Shown here piece by piece: positions 31,644-40,890 of a stretch of DNA of 64,000 nucleotides. The stretch lies in NCBI RefSeq assembly GCF_006538705.1, contig NZ_BJLP01000005.1:27779-91778 (forward strand), in the 5' to 3' direction. The stretch comes from Cellulomonas uda (lineage in GTDB: Bacteria > Actinomycetota > Actinomycetes > Actinomycetales > Cellulomonadaceae). Every line of letters starts with the position of its first letter. Within the stretch, counting starts at the first letter, position 1. The position numbers were made by a program, and so were the translations under genes. The notes below the pieces were generated by a model. It ran no database searches. It was not told the DNA's origin and was given only the letters and a program-made list of their open reading frames with translations.

Positions 31644-32396
31644 ATGGAGGCGTCGATCCAGGAGGTCGCGCGCCTGACGGGCACGACGAGCCGCACGCTG
31701 CGGCACTACGACGCGGTCGGCCTGCTGCCGCCGAGCCGGGTCGCCGCAGGTGGCCACCGCTGGTACGACGACGCCGCGCTCGTCCGGCTGCAACGCATCC
31801 TGCTCCTGCGCGAGCTCGGCCTGGGGCTCAGCGAGATCGGTCGGGTCCTGGACCGCGAGCAGGACGAGGTCGTCGCGCTGCGGCGCCACCTCGCCTGGCT
31901 GCGCGACGAGCAGCGCCGGCTGGAGCGGCTCGTCGCCTCGGTCGAGCGGACGATCACCGCACGAGAGGAAGGAGGGCCTGTGATGGCCGAGGAGATGTTC
32001 GACGGGTTCGACCACACGCAGTACAAGGACGAGGTCGAGCAGCGCTGGGGCGCCGACGCGTACGCGACCTCGGACGCGTGGTGGCGAGGGATGCCCGACG
32101 ACGAGAAGAAGGGGTGGCAGGCGCGCACCGCGCGGCTCGCCGCCGACTGGGCCGCGGCCGCCGCCACGGGCACCGACCCCGCGTCCGACGAGGCGCAGGC
32201 GCTCGCCGCCCGCCACGTCGCGTGGCTCACGTCCATCCCCGGCACCCCGGGCCACGGCACGGGCGCCCCGGTCGAGTACGTGCTGGGCCTGGCCGAGCTC
32301 TACGTGGCCGACGAGCGGTTCGGCGCGACCTACGGCGGCCCGCAGGGCGCCGCGTTCGTGCGCGAGGCCCTGCACGCCTGGGCCGCGTCACGCTGA
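31644..32396 (+). CDS. MerR-family regulator with TipAS-like antibiotic-binding domain
   Basis: A 250-residue protein: MerR winged helix (1-70, EVARLTGTTSRTLRHYDAVGLLPPSR), a dimerisation coiled coil (about 75-112) and a C-terminal TipAS domain (about 115-250, with MFDGFDHTQYKDEVEQRWGA-like start and the AYATSDAWWRGM block). TipA-type proteins bind thiopeptides and activate transcription; here the ligand is unknown. AAGGAGGA precedes the ATG at 31644. Autoregulation is likely from the operator just upstream, and the ABC exporter that follows on the other strand may be a target. Confidence 0.92.
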   Translation: MEASIQEVARLTGTTSRTLRHYDAVGLLPPSRVAAGGHRWYDDAALVRLQRILLLRELGLGLSEIGRVLDREQDEVVALRRHLAWLRDEQRRLERLVASVERTITAREEGGPVMAEEMFDGFDHTQYKDEVEQRWGADAYATSDAWWRGMPDDEKKGWQARTARLAADWAAAAATGTDPASDEAQALAARHVAWLTSIPGTPGHGTGAPVEYVLGLAELYVADERFGATYGGPQGAAFVREALHAWAASR

Positions 32397-32421
32397 ACGC
32401 CCCGCCGCGCGCGCTCGGGTG

Positions 32422-34275
32422 CTACGGCGTGCGCAGCGTGGCCTGCCAGTCGTCGTACAGCTCGGCGAACCGGCCGCCCGCCGTCGCGAGGTCGGCCGGG
32501 GCACCGTCCTCGACGACGCGCCCGCCGTCGACGACGAGCACGCGGTCCGAGCCCATGACGGTCGACAGCCGGTGCGCGATCACCACGGCCGTGCGACCCG
32601 CGAGCAGCGTGCGCAGGCCGCGCTGCACGAGCGCCTCACCGGGGACGTCGAGCGAGCTGGTCGCCTCGTCGAGGATCAGCACGGCCGGGTCGGCCAGGAA
32701 CGCGCGCGCGAACGCGACGAGCTGGCGCTGCCCCGCCGACAGCCGCCCGCCGCGCTTGTCGACGAGCGTGTCGTACCCGTCCGGGAGCGACGCCACGAGC
32801 TCGTGCACGCCGACGGCACGCGCCGCCGCCTCGACCTGAGCGCGCGACGCGCCCGGACGGCCGAGCGCGATGTTCGCGGCGACCGACCCGGAGAACAGGT
32901 ACGACTCCTGCGTCACCATGACGACCGCTCGGCGCAGGTCGCCGGGCGCGACGTCGCGCACGTCGACCCCGTCGAGCAGCACCGCTCCCGCCCGCACGTC
33001 GTAGAACCGCGCGAGCAGCTTCGCGACCGTGGACTTGCCCGCGCCCGTCTCGCCGACGAGCGCGAGCGACTGCCCCGCCGGCACGTGCAGGTCGAGCGCG
33101 GGCAGCACGCCCGGCCCGTCGCCGTAGCCGAACTCGACACCCCTGAACCGCACGTCGCCGCGCACCTCACGCAGCGCGACGGGGTGCTGCGGGTCGGGCA
33201 CCGACGGCTCCTGCGCGAGGAGCGCCGAGAGCTTCTCGAGCGCCGCGGTCGCCGACTGGAACGAGTTGTAGAACATCCCGATCTGCTGCAGCGGCTGGAA
33301 GAACCGCCGCGCGTACAGCACCGCGGCCACCAGCACCCCCACGTCCAGCCCGTCGTCGAGCACACGCAGGCCGCCGACCAGCAGCACCCCCGCGACCGTG
33401 ACGTTCCCGATCAGCGTCAGCCCCGTGTCGAACACGCCGTTGACGCGGATCGCGTCGGCCGTCGTGCGGCGGTAGACCTCGGCCTCCGCGCCGTACACGT
33501 GCCCGGCCGCCTCCTCACGACGGAACGCCTGCACCGCGCGGATGCCCGTCATGGTCTCCACGAACCGCACGATCACGCGCGCGGCGGCGGTCCGGTTGAG
33601 GCGGTACTGGCGCTGCGAGCGCAGCTGGAACCACCGCGTGAGCACCACGCCCGGGACCACCGCGACCAGCAGCACCAGGCCGCTGCGCCAGTCGAGCAGC
33701 GCGAGCGACGTCGCGGTGAGCACCATCGCGAGCCCGGACGACGCGAGCGTGGTGACACCGCCGTCGAGGAGCTCGCGCAGCGCGTCCGTGTCCGACGTCT
33801 GCCGGGAGATGATCCGGCCCGAGGTGTAGCGCTCGTGGAACTCCAGGCTCAGGCGCTGCGTGTGCCGGAACAGCCGGCCGCGCAGGTCCAGCAGCACCGC
33901 CTGGCTCACGCGCGCGGACGCGCGCACCACCTGCGCGGAGAGCAGGCCTCCCCCGACCGCGAGCACCAGGTACACGCCCGCCGCGACGACGAGCGGACGC
34001 GCGTCACCGTCGTCCGCGAGGGCAGGCAGCGCCGAGTCGATGCCGTAGGCGACGAGCGCGGGCCCGGCGACCGCCGCGAGCTGCGCGAGGACGACGAGCG
34101 CGACCGTCCACCACGCGGGTCGCGCCACCGGGCGCAGCAGCGAGCCGAGCAGCCCGAGCGAGCGGCGGCGGACGACGCGCGGGTCCTCGAGCGCCTCGTC
34201 GGACGCCGCGTCCGCGGGCGGCGGGCCCGCGGACGGCGGGCTCGCGGGCGCCCCGTGGGTCGTGGGTGCCGTCAT
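32422..34275 (-). CDS. ABC exporter half-transporter (ATPase-permease), catalytic Walker B
   Basis: A 617-residue fused six-helix membrane domain (about 50-340) and nucleotide-binding domain (about 380-600). Walker A is GETGAGKST, Walker B is VLILDEATSSLD with the catalytic Glu, and the signature is LSAGQ instead of LSGGQ. The ATG at 34275 overlaps the stop of the next half-transporter gene upstream (ATGA). Together they form a heterodimeric type IV exporter; the substrate (drug, peptide or lipid) is unknown. Confidence 0.93.
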   Translation of the reverse strand: MTAPTTHGAPASPPSAGPPPADAASDEALEDPRVVRRRSLGLLGSLLRPVARPAWWTVALVVLAQLAAVAGPALVAYGIDSALPALADDGDARPLVVAAGVYLVLAVGGGLLSAQVVRASARVSQAVLLDLRGRLFRHTQRLSLEFHERYTSGRIISRQTSDTDALRELLDGGVTTLASSGLAMVLTATSLALLDWRSGLVLLVAVVPGVVLTRWFQLRSQRQYRLNRTAAARVIVRFVETMTGIRAVQAFRREEAAGHVYGAEAEVYRRTTADAIRVNGVFDTGLTLIGNVTVAGVLLVGGLRVLDDGLDVGVLVAAVLYARRFFQPLQQIGMFYNSFQSATAALEKLSALLAQEPSVPDPQHPVALREVRGDVRFRGVEFGYGDGPGVLPALDLHVPAGQSLALVGETGAGKSTVAKLLARFYDVRAGAVLLDGVDVRDVAPGDLRRAVVMVTQESYLFSGSVAANIALGRPGASRAQVEAAARAVGVHELVASLPDGYDTLVDKRGGRLSAGQRQLVAFARAFLADPAVLILDEATSSLDVPGEALVQRGLRTLLAGRTAVVIAHRLSTVMGSDRVLVVDGGRVVEDGAPADLATAGGRFAELYDDWQATLRTP

Positions 34276-36173
34276 CGCGCGGTCTCGACCCACTCGTCAG
34301 CGGCCTCGTCGGCGGCCTCGTCGGCCGTGCGCTCCTCGTCCTCGCGCACGTCCGTGTCCTGCGCCCTGCGGTCCGCCGCGCGCGCCGCGTCGTCCACCGC
34401 CTCCTGGGCCGTGAGCACGTACCGGTAGTGCGCGTGCGTCGCGAGCAGCTCGGCGTGCGTGCCCACGCCCGTGATCCGGCCGTCCTCGAGCACGGCGACG
34501 CGGTCCGCGAGCGCGACCGTCGACGGACGGTGCGCGACGACGAGCGTCGTCGTGCCCGCGAGCACCTCCCGCAGGCGCGCGGTGACCTGCGCCTCCGTGC
34601 TCACGTCGAGCGCGGACAGCGGGTCGTCGAGCAGCAGCACGCGGGGGCGCACGGCGATCGCGCGAGCGAGCGCCACGCGCTGACGCTGCCCGCCGGACAG
34701 GCTCAGGCCCTCCTCGCCGATGACCGTGGCGAGCCCGTCGGGAAGGTCGCGGGCGAAGCCCGCGCGCGCGACGTCGAGCGAGCCCTGCAGCAGGTCCTCC
34801 GCCTCCTCGGCGGGCAGGTCGGCGGGCGTGCCGAGCAGCACGTTCTCGCGCACCGACGCGGAGAACAGGATCGGGTCCTCGAACGCGACGGACACCGCCG
34901 CGCGCAGCTGGGCGCGGGTGAGGTCCCGCACGTCGACGCCGTCGACGCGCACCGCGCCGGCCGTCACGTCGTACAGCCGTGGGACGAGCTGCAGCAGCGT
35001 CGTCTTGCCGCTGCCGGTGAGCCCGACCAGTGCGGTCGTCGTCCCGGGCTCGAGGCGCAGGTCGACGCCCGCGAGGACCTCCCCGACCGGCCCCGACCCG
35101 CGCGCCGGGTGCGCGAAGTGCACGCCGTCGAGCTCCACGAGCGAGCCGCCGGCCGGGCGGGGCGGCAGCGCGACCGGGGCCTGCGGGTCACGCACCGTCG
35201 GGACGGTGTCGACCACCTGCACGAACCGCTCGGTCGCGGCACGCGCGTCGAGCGTCATCGCGAGCAGGTTGCCGAGCCGCTCGACGGGCGCGTTGACGAT
35301 CGCCGCTGTCGCGAAGAACGCGACGAGCGCACCGACCGACACGCGGCCCGCCGCGGCGAGGGGCACACCGACCGCGAGGGACACCGCGAGCACCGCCTCC
35401 GGGATCGCACCCAGCGCGAACGTCACGCGTGACTGCGTGCGGGCCTTGGCGACCTCGGTCGCGCGCAGCTCGTCGGCCTGCCGCACGAAGTCACCGAGCG
35501 CGTCCTCGCCGCGGCCGAACGCCTTGAGCACCCGGATGCCGTGCACCGACTCCTCGACCGTCGTCGCGAGGTCACCCGCCTGGTCGCGCGCGCGGCGCGC
35601 GACCACCTTGTAGTCCTGCCGGAACCGGAACCCGAGCCAGACGACCGGCACCGCACCCGCGAGGTAGACCAGGCCCAGCACGGGCGCCGTCGCGATCATG
35701 AGACCGACGCCGACCACCACGGTCGTCGCGCTCACGCACAGCATGACGAGGCCGAACACCATCCAGCGTCGGATGACCGACAGGTCGCTCATCGAGCGCG
35801 ACAGCAGCTGCCCGCCCGACCAGCGGTCGTGGAACTCGACCGGCAGGTCGAGCAGGTGGCGGAACAGGTCGCGCCGCATCGTGAGCTCGACGCCCGTGCC
35901 CGGTGTGAGGATCAGCGTCCGCCGGCACCACACCAGGAACGCCTCGAGCACGCCCAGCGCGAGCACCAGCCCGGCGGCCTCGACGACCGCCGTCCGCGAC
36001 CCGTCCGTGAGCAGCGGCCCGTTGACCACCGAGCGCAGCACCTGCGGCACCGCGAGCGCGAGGAGGCTCGCACCGAGCGCCGTGAGCCCGCCCACGACGA
36101 TGCGCGGGACCGCCGGCCGACCCCAGTGCACGAGGCGCAGGAGCACGCTGCGCGAGGGACGTCCGGGGGGCAT
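34272..36173 (-). CDS. ABC exporter half-transporter (ATPase-permease), degenerate Walker B
   Basis: A 633-residue partner of the downstream half-transporter, with six helices (about 20-320), Walker A GLTGSGKTT, signature LSGGQ, and Walker B VLLLDDPLSALD, where the catalytic Glu is Asp. Its Walker A/B faces the LSAGQ signature of the partner, so both deviations fall in one composite ATP site, as in TM287/288 or BmrCD-type heterodimers. The last 40 residues are an acidic repeat-like tail (DEAADEAADE). Confidence 0.93.
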   Translation of the reverse strand: MPPGRPSRSVLLRLVHWGRPAVPRIVVGGLTALGASLLALAVPQVLRSVVNGPLLTDGSRTAVVEAAGLVLALGVLEAFLVWCRRTLILTPGTGVELTMRRDLFRHLLDLPVEFHDRWSGGQLLSRSMSDLSVIRRWMVFGLVMLCVSATTVVVGVGLMIATAPVLGLVYLAGAVPVVWLGFRFRQDYKVVARRARDQAGDLATTVEESVHGIRVLKAFGRGEDALGDFVRQADELRATEVAKARTQSRVTFALGAIPEAVLAVSLAVGVPLAAAGRVSVGALVAFFATAAIVNAPVERLGNLLAMTLDARAATERFVQVVDTVPTVRDPQAPVALPPRPAGGSLVELDGVHFAHPARGSGPVGEVLAGVDLRLEPGTTTALVGLTGSGKTTLLQLVPRLYDVTAGAVRVDGVDVRDLTRAQLRAAVSVAFEDPILFSASVRENVLLGTPADLPAEEAEDLLQGSLDVARAGFARDLPDGLATVIGEEGLSLSGGQRQRVALARAIAVRPRVLLLDDPLSALDVSTEAQVTARLREVLAGTTTLVVAHRPSTVALADRVAVLEDGRITGVGTHAELLATHAHYRYVLTAQEAVDDAARAADRRAQDTDVREDEERTADEAADEAADEWVETAR

Positions 36174-36261
36174 CCCGTCACACTACGTCCGCCCGCCGAC
36201 GAGCCCACCCGGGGGCGTCGTCGTCTCACGGGGCGGGCGTGCGCCCGCGGACCGGCTCCGG

Positions 36262-37017
36262 TCAGACGCCCGTGCGCGCCGTCGTCGTGTTGTTCGCCTG
36301 CGCGCGCGGCCGCACGACCAGCAGGTCGACGTTGACGTGCGCGGGCCGCGACAGCGACCACGCGATGGTGTCCGCGACGTCGTCGGCCACGAGCGGCTGG
36401 TACCCCTCGTACACCGCCGCGGCACGCTCGGCGTCCCCGTCGAACCGCACGAGCGAGAACTCCTCGGTCGCGACCGCGCCCGGGGCGATCTCGATGACGC
36501 GGACCGGCTGGCCGACGATCTCCCACCGCAGCGTCTGGGCGAGCAGGTGCTCGGCGGACTTCGCACCGGTGTACCCCGCGCCGCCCGGGTACGCGCCGTG
36601 CGCCGCGGTCGACGTCACGACGACCACGTCACCCGCGCCGCGCTCCCGCAGCAGCGGCAGCAGACCCTGGGTGACCCGCAGCGTGCCGAGGACGTTGAGC
36701 TCGTACATCGCGCGCCACTGCGCGAGGTCGCCCGACTCGACCGGGTCGAGCCCGAACGCGCCGCCCGCGTTGTTGACCACGGCGTCGAGGCCCCCGGTCG
36801 CGCGCACGTGCTCGACGAGCGCCGCGACGTCGTCGTCCGAGGTCACGTCGGCCACGAACGTCTCGGCGCCCGTCGCGTCCGCGAGGGCCGCCAGCCGGTC
36901 CGCGCGGCGCGCGGTCGCGACGACGTCCCACCCCTCCGCGCGCAGGCGGCGGACGGTCGCCGCGCCGATGCCGGACGACGCGCCCGTGACGACGGCGCGG
37001 CGGGGGGTGCTGGTCAT
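36262..37017 (-). CDS. Short-chain dehydrogenase/reductase
   Basis: A 251-residue classical SDR with the nucleotide-binding TGASSGIG motif (about 11-18), NNAG (about 85-88), the catalytic Ser in VVTSTAAHG and YTGAK (Tyr-x-x-x-Lys). Cofactor and substrate are unknown. AGGAG precedes the ATG at 37017. It diverges from the F420-0 importer genes, sharing a 260-bp intergenic region. Confidence 0.92.
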   Translation of the reverse strand: MTSTPRRAVVTGASSGIGAATVRRLRAEGWDVVATARRADRLAALADATGAETFVADVTSDDDVAALVEHVRATGGLDAVVNNAGGAFGLDPVESGDLAQWRAMYELNVLGTLRVTQGLLPLLRERGAGDVVVVTSTAAHGAYPGGAGYTGAKSAEHLLAQTLRWEIVGQPVRVIEIAPGAVATEEFSLVRFDGDAERAAAVYEGYQPLVADDVADTIAWSLSRPAHVNVDLLVVRPRAQANNTTTARTGV

Positions 37018-37108
37018 GCTGGCTCCTGGTGTCGGTATCGGTCCGCGGTCGGCGCTGCGAGCGGTCGGTCGCACGCTACGACGCGCGGGGCACCCCGTGC
37101 ACGCGACG

Positions 37109-37139
37109 TTTGCGTGCGCGGCCCGCTGGTCCTTAGGGT
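37109..37139 (+). promoter_or_regulatory. Possible promoter of the F420-0 importer operon
   Basis: TTTGCG (37109-37114) and TAGGGT (37134-37139) or TTAGGG (37133-37138) are 18-19 bp apart. This would give an untranslated leader of about 130 nt before the lipoprotein gene. I see no recognisable riboswitch in the leader. Confidence 0.35.
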
Positions 37140-37277
37140 TTCGGCGGAACCCGGCCGGACGTTCGGCCAGGTCGCACCGCCCTCGACTGGGACGGTCCTC
37201 CACGGCGCGACGTGCGCCGGCACCCCTTGGCCCGCGCCCGACGGCGTGCGCGGCGTGTCGCCCACCGGAGGAGCCCC

Positions 37278-38300
37278 ATGCCCACGCCCGCCCGTCCTCG
37301 TCGCCGGCTCGCGAGCGCCGTCCTCGTCGCACCGCTGCTGCTCGCCGGGTGCGCCATCGCCTCCGACGGCGACCGCCCGGGCTCGGCGGCCGGCACGACG
37401 ACCGCCGACGCCTCTCCCGCGTCGTCGTACCCCGTCACCGTCGACAACTGCGGCACCGAGGTGACGCTCGACGCCGCTCCGCAGCGCATCGTGACGATCA
37501 AGTCGTCGACCACCGAGCTCGTCGCGGCGCTCGGGGCGGCCGACCGCCTCGTCGGGACCGCGTTCTCGGACGGCCCGCCGCCCGAGGACCTCGCGCCCGC
37601 CCTCGCCGACGTGCCCGTCCTGTCCGACAAGGTGCCCGGGCAGGAGGCGCTGCTCGCCGCCGAGCCGGACCTCGTCGTCGGCGGGTGGGAGTCGAACTTC
37701 TCCGCGGACGGAGTCGGGGAGCGCGACACGCTCACCGGCCACGGCATCGCCACGTACGTCGCACCGTCGGCGTGCAAGGAGCCCGGCTACCAGCCCGACC
37801 CGCTCACGTTCGACGACGTGTTCGCCGAGATCCGCGAGGCGGGCGCCCTGCTCGGCGAGCCCGAGGCCGCCGAGCAGGTGGTCGCCGCGCAGCAGGCCAC
37901 GCTCGACGGCGTCGACCCGCTCGACGGCGCGAGCGTCGTGTGGTGGTCGTCCGGCACGGACACCCCGTTCGTCGGCGCGGGCATCGGCGCGCCCGCGATG
38001 CTGCTCGACGCCGCGGGGCTGACCAACGTGTTCGCCGACGTGCACGACACGTGGACGTCGGTCGGCTGGGAGCAGGTCGTCGCGGCCGACCCCGACGTGC
38101 TGGTGCTCGTCGACTCGACGTGGAACACCGCCGCTGACAAGAAGGCCGCGCTCGCCGCCAACCCGGCCACCGCCGCGCTGCAGGCCGTGCAGCAGGAGCG
38201 CTACGTCGTCGTGCCGTTCGCCGCGAGCGAGGCGGGCGTGCGCAACGCCGACACCGTCGCGTCGATCGTCGAACAGGCGCGCGCCCTGGGCCTGGGCTGA
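37278..38300 (+). CDS. ABC transporter substrate-binding lipoprotein, proposed F420-0 importer
   Basis: A 340-residue cluster-A (BtuF/FhuD-like) binding protein. The lipobox LLLAGC ends the signal peptide, so it is membrane-tethered outside the cell. The mature part has the two-lobe signatures VDNCGTEVTLDAAPQRIVTI and DPDVLVLVDSTWNTAADKK. With the following permease and ATPase it matches the actinobacterial three-gene cassette (TIGR03868/TIGR03869/TIGR03873) proposed to import F420-0; this is from family recollection and from cofE and an F420 enzyme 2-4 kb away. A siderophore or cobalamin ligand is the main alternative. GGAGGAG precedes the ATG. Confidence 0.82.
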   Translation: MPTPARPRRRLASAVLVAPLLLAGCAIASDGDRPGSAAGTTTADASPASSYPVTVDNCGTEVTLDAAPQRIVTIKSSTTELVAALGAADRLVGTAFSDGPPPEDLAPALADVPVLSDKVPGQEALLAAEPDLVVGGWESNFSADGVGERDTLTGHGIATYVAPSACKEPGYQPDPLTFDDVFAEIREAGALLGEPEAAEQVVAAQQATLDGVDPLDGASVVWWSSGTDTPFVGAGIGAPAMLLDAAGLTNVFADVHDTWTSVGWEQVVAADPDVLVLVDSTWNTAADKKAALAANPATAALQAVQQERYVVVPFAASEAGVRNADTVASIVEQARALGLG

Positions 38301-38307
38301 CCGCGGC

Positions 38308-39374
38308 GTGCGGCGCACGACGAGGACCGGGACGCCCGGCGCCGACCTGCGCGGTGACGAGCGGCGACCCCCGCGTCGGCCGCCGCTCGCGGCGCTCGTC
38401 GTCGGCGGCCTCCTCCTGCTCGTCCTGAGCCTGCTCGTCACGGTCACGATCGGCCCCGCCGCGCTCGGCGTCGGGCAGGTCGCGCGTGTCGTCGGCCACC
38501 ACCTCGGGCTCGTCGGGGACGTCCCCGCGCTGCACGACGCGATCGTGTGGGACCTGCGCGCACCGCGCGTGCTCACCGCGGCCGCCGTCGGCGCGGGGCT
38601 CGCGACCGCCGGCGCCGTGATGCAGTCGCTCACGCGCAACCCGCTGGCCGACCCGTACCTGCTCGGGCTCTCGTCGGGCGCGTCGCTCGGGGCGGTCGCC
38701 GTGCTCGTCGTCGGCGTGTCGCTCCTGCTGCCCGTCGCCGCGTTCGCCGGTGCGGTCGCCGCGCTCGTCGCGACCCTGACGCTCGCGCGCACCGCCGGGT
38801 CCGTCACCCCCACGCGCGCCGTGCTCGCGGGGCTCGCCGTGTCCCAGCTCGCGGCCGCGGGCACGTCGTTCGTCATCTTCTGGACCGCGACCGGGGACTC
38901 CTACCGCGAGATCCTGTCCTGGCTCCTCGGGTCGCTCGCGGGCGCCACGTGGCCGTCGGTCGCCATCGCCGGCAGCGCGCTGCTCGTCGTCGGGTCCGTG
39001 CTGCTGGTCGTCGGCGGACGCCTCGACGCGTTCGCGTTCGGCGACACCGCCGCCGCCGCGCTCGGCATCGACGTCGACCGCACGCGGTGGACGCTCATGA
39101 CGCTCGTCGCGCTGCTCACCGGCGCGATGGTCGCCGTGAGCGGCGCCATCGGGTTCGTCGGCCTGATCCTGCCGCACGCCGTGTCCGTGCTCACCGGCCC
39201 CACGCACCGCCGCCTGCTGCCCGTCGCCGCGCTCACGGGCGCGACGTTCCTCGTGTGGGCCGACACGCTCGCCCGGACCGTGTTCGCGCCGCGCGAGCTG
39301 CCCGTGGGCATCGTCACCGCGATGGTCGGCGTGCCCGTGTTCGCCGTGCTGCTGCGGCGGGGACGGGGGACGGC

Positions 39375-39384
<10 letters not shown>
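38308..39384 (+). CDS. ABC transporter permease, proposed F420-0 importer
   Basis: A 358-residue FecCD/BtuC-type permease with about ten helices, the first LAALVVGGLLLLVLSLLVTVTIG. It shows family blocks LRAPRVLTAAAVGAGLATAGAVMQ, NPLADPYLLGLSSGASLGA and, near the end, GAIGFVGLILPHAVSVLTGP (the EAA-like ATPase contact loop). The start GTG at 38308 is 7 bp after the binding-protein stop. It overlaps the ATPase gene by 10 bp, so all three are one operon. Confidence 0.88.
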
Positions 39385-40205
<821 letters not shown>

Positions 40206-40228
40206 CGCCCGGCTCCGGGCCGGGGACA

Positions 40229-40807
40229 ATGGCCGCCATGGCGCTCTGGATGACCGGCGACGCGGCCGCGGACCAACTCCTCGACTCCGACCCGTTCGCG
40301 CTGCTGATCGGGATGCTGCTGGACCAGCAGTACCCGATGGAGGCCGCGTTCGCGGGTCCCGCGAAGATCCTCGACCGGCTCGGCACGCTGTCGCCCGAGG
40401 CGCTCGCGCACGCCGACCCCGACGAGTTCGCGGCCCTGTGTGCGACTCCCCCGGCGGTGCACCGCTACCCCGGCTCGATGGCCGGGCGCATCCAGGCCGT
40501 CGCGCGTGCGGTCGTCGAGGAGTACGACGGCGACGTGACCCGCATCTGGACGGACGGCGACCCCGACGGCGCGACGGTGCTCAAGCGGCTGCGTGCGCTG
40601 CCCGGGTTCGGCGAGCAGAAGGCCCGGATCTTCCTCGCGCTGCTCGGCAAGCAGCGCGGCGTGCAGCCCGCCGGCTGGCGGGAGGCGGCCGGCGCCTACG
40701 GCGAGGACGGTGCGCGGCGGTCGATCGCCGACGTGACCGACGCGGTCTCGCTCGGCCAGGTGCGGGAGACGAAGAAGGCCGCGAAGGCGGCTGCGAAGGC
40801 TCGCTGA
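40229..40807 (+). CDS. HhH-GPD family DNA glycosylase-like protein
   Basis: A 192-residue protein of the short uncharacterised HhH-GPD family (TIGR03252-like). It has a helix-hairpin-helix, LRALPGFGEQKARIFLALLGK, and a preceding LLIGMLLDQQYPMEAAFAGP block. The strictly conserved catalytic Asp of base-excision glycosylases is followed here by a Lys/Ala-rich C-terminus. The substrate base is unknown. It lies 23 bp after the importer ATPase gene; a link to F420 is not evident. Confidence 0.85.
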   Translation: MAAMALWMTGDAAADQLLDSDPFALLIGMLLDQQYPMEAAFAGPAKILDRLGTLSPEALAHADPDEFAALCATPPAVHRYPGSMAGRIQAVARAVVEEYDGDVTRIWTDGDPDGATVLKRLRALPGFGEQKARIFLALLGKQRGVQPAGWREAAGAYGEDGARRSIADVTDAVSLGQVRETKKAAKAAAKAR

Positions 40808-40877
40808 CGCCACGCAGGCTCGGTCCTCCGCGTCGTCCGGTCTGTGGACGACGATGTCCGGGTCGTCCCGATGCGCG

Positions 40878-40883
40878 TAGGAT
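40878..40883 (+). promoter_or_regulatory. -10 element (TAGGAT) of the DUF222-HNH gene
   Basis: A consensus-like TAGGAT ends 7 nt before the ATG at 40891, with no ribosome-binding site between. This is the clearest case of the leaderless pattern seen at many genes in the window. Confidence 0.55.
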
Positions 40884-40890
40884 CGAACAC

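Noticed and set aside
37140..37277. Cobalamin riboswitch before the BtuF-like lipoprotein gene
   Set aside because: I could not find the conserved B12-box pattern or the expected stems in the leader, and the genes fit the F420-0 cassette better.
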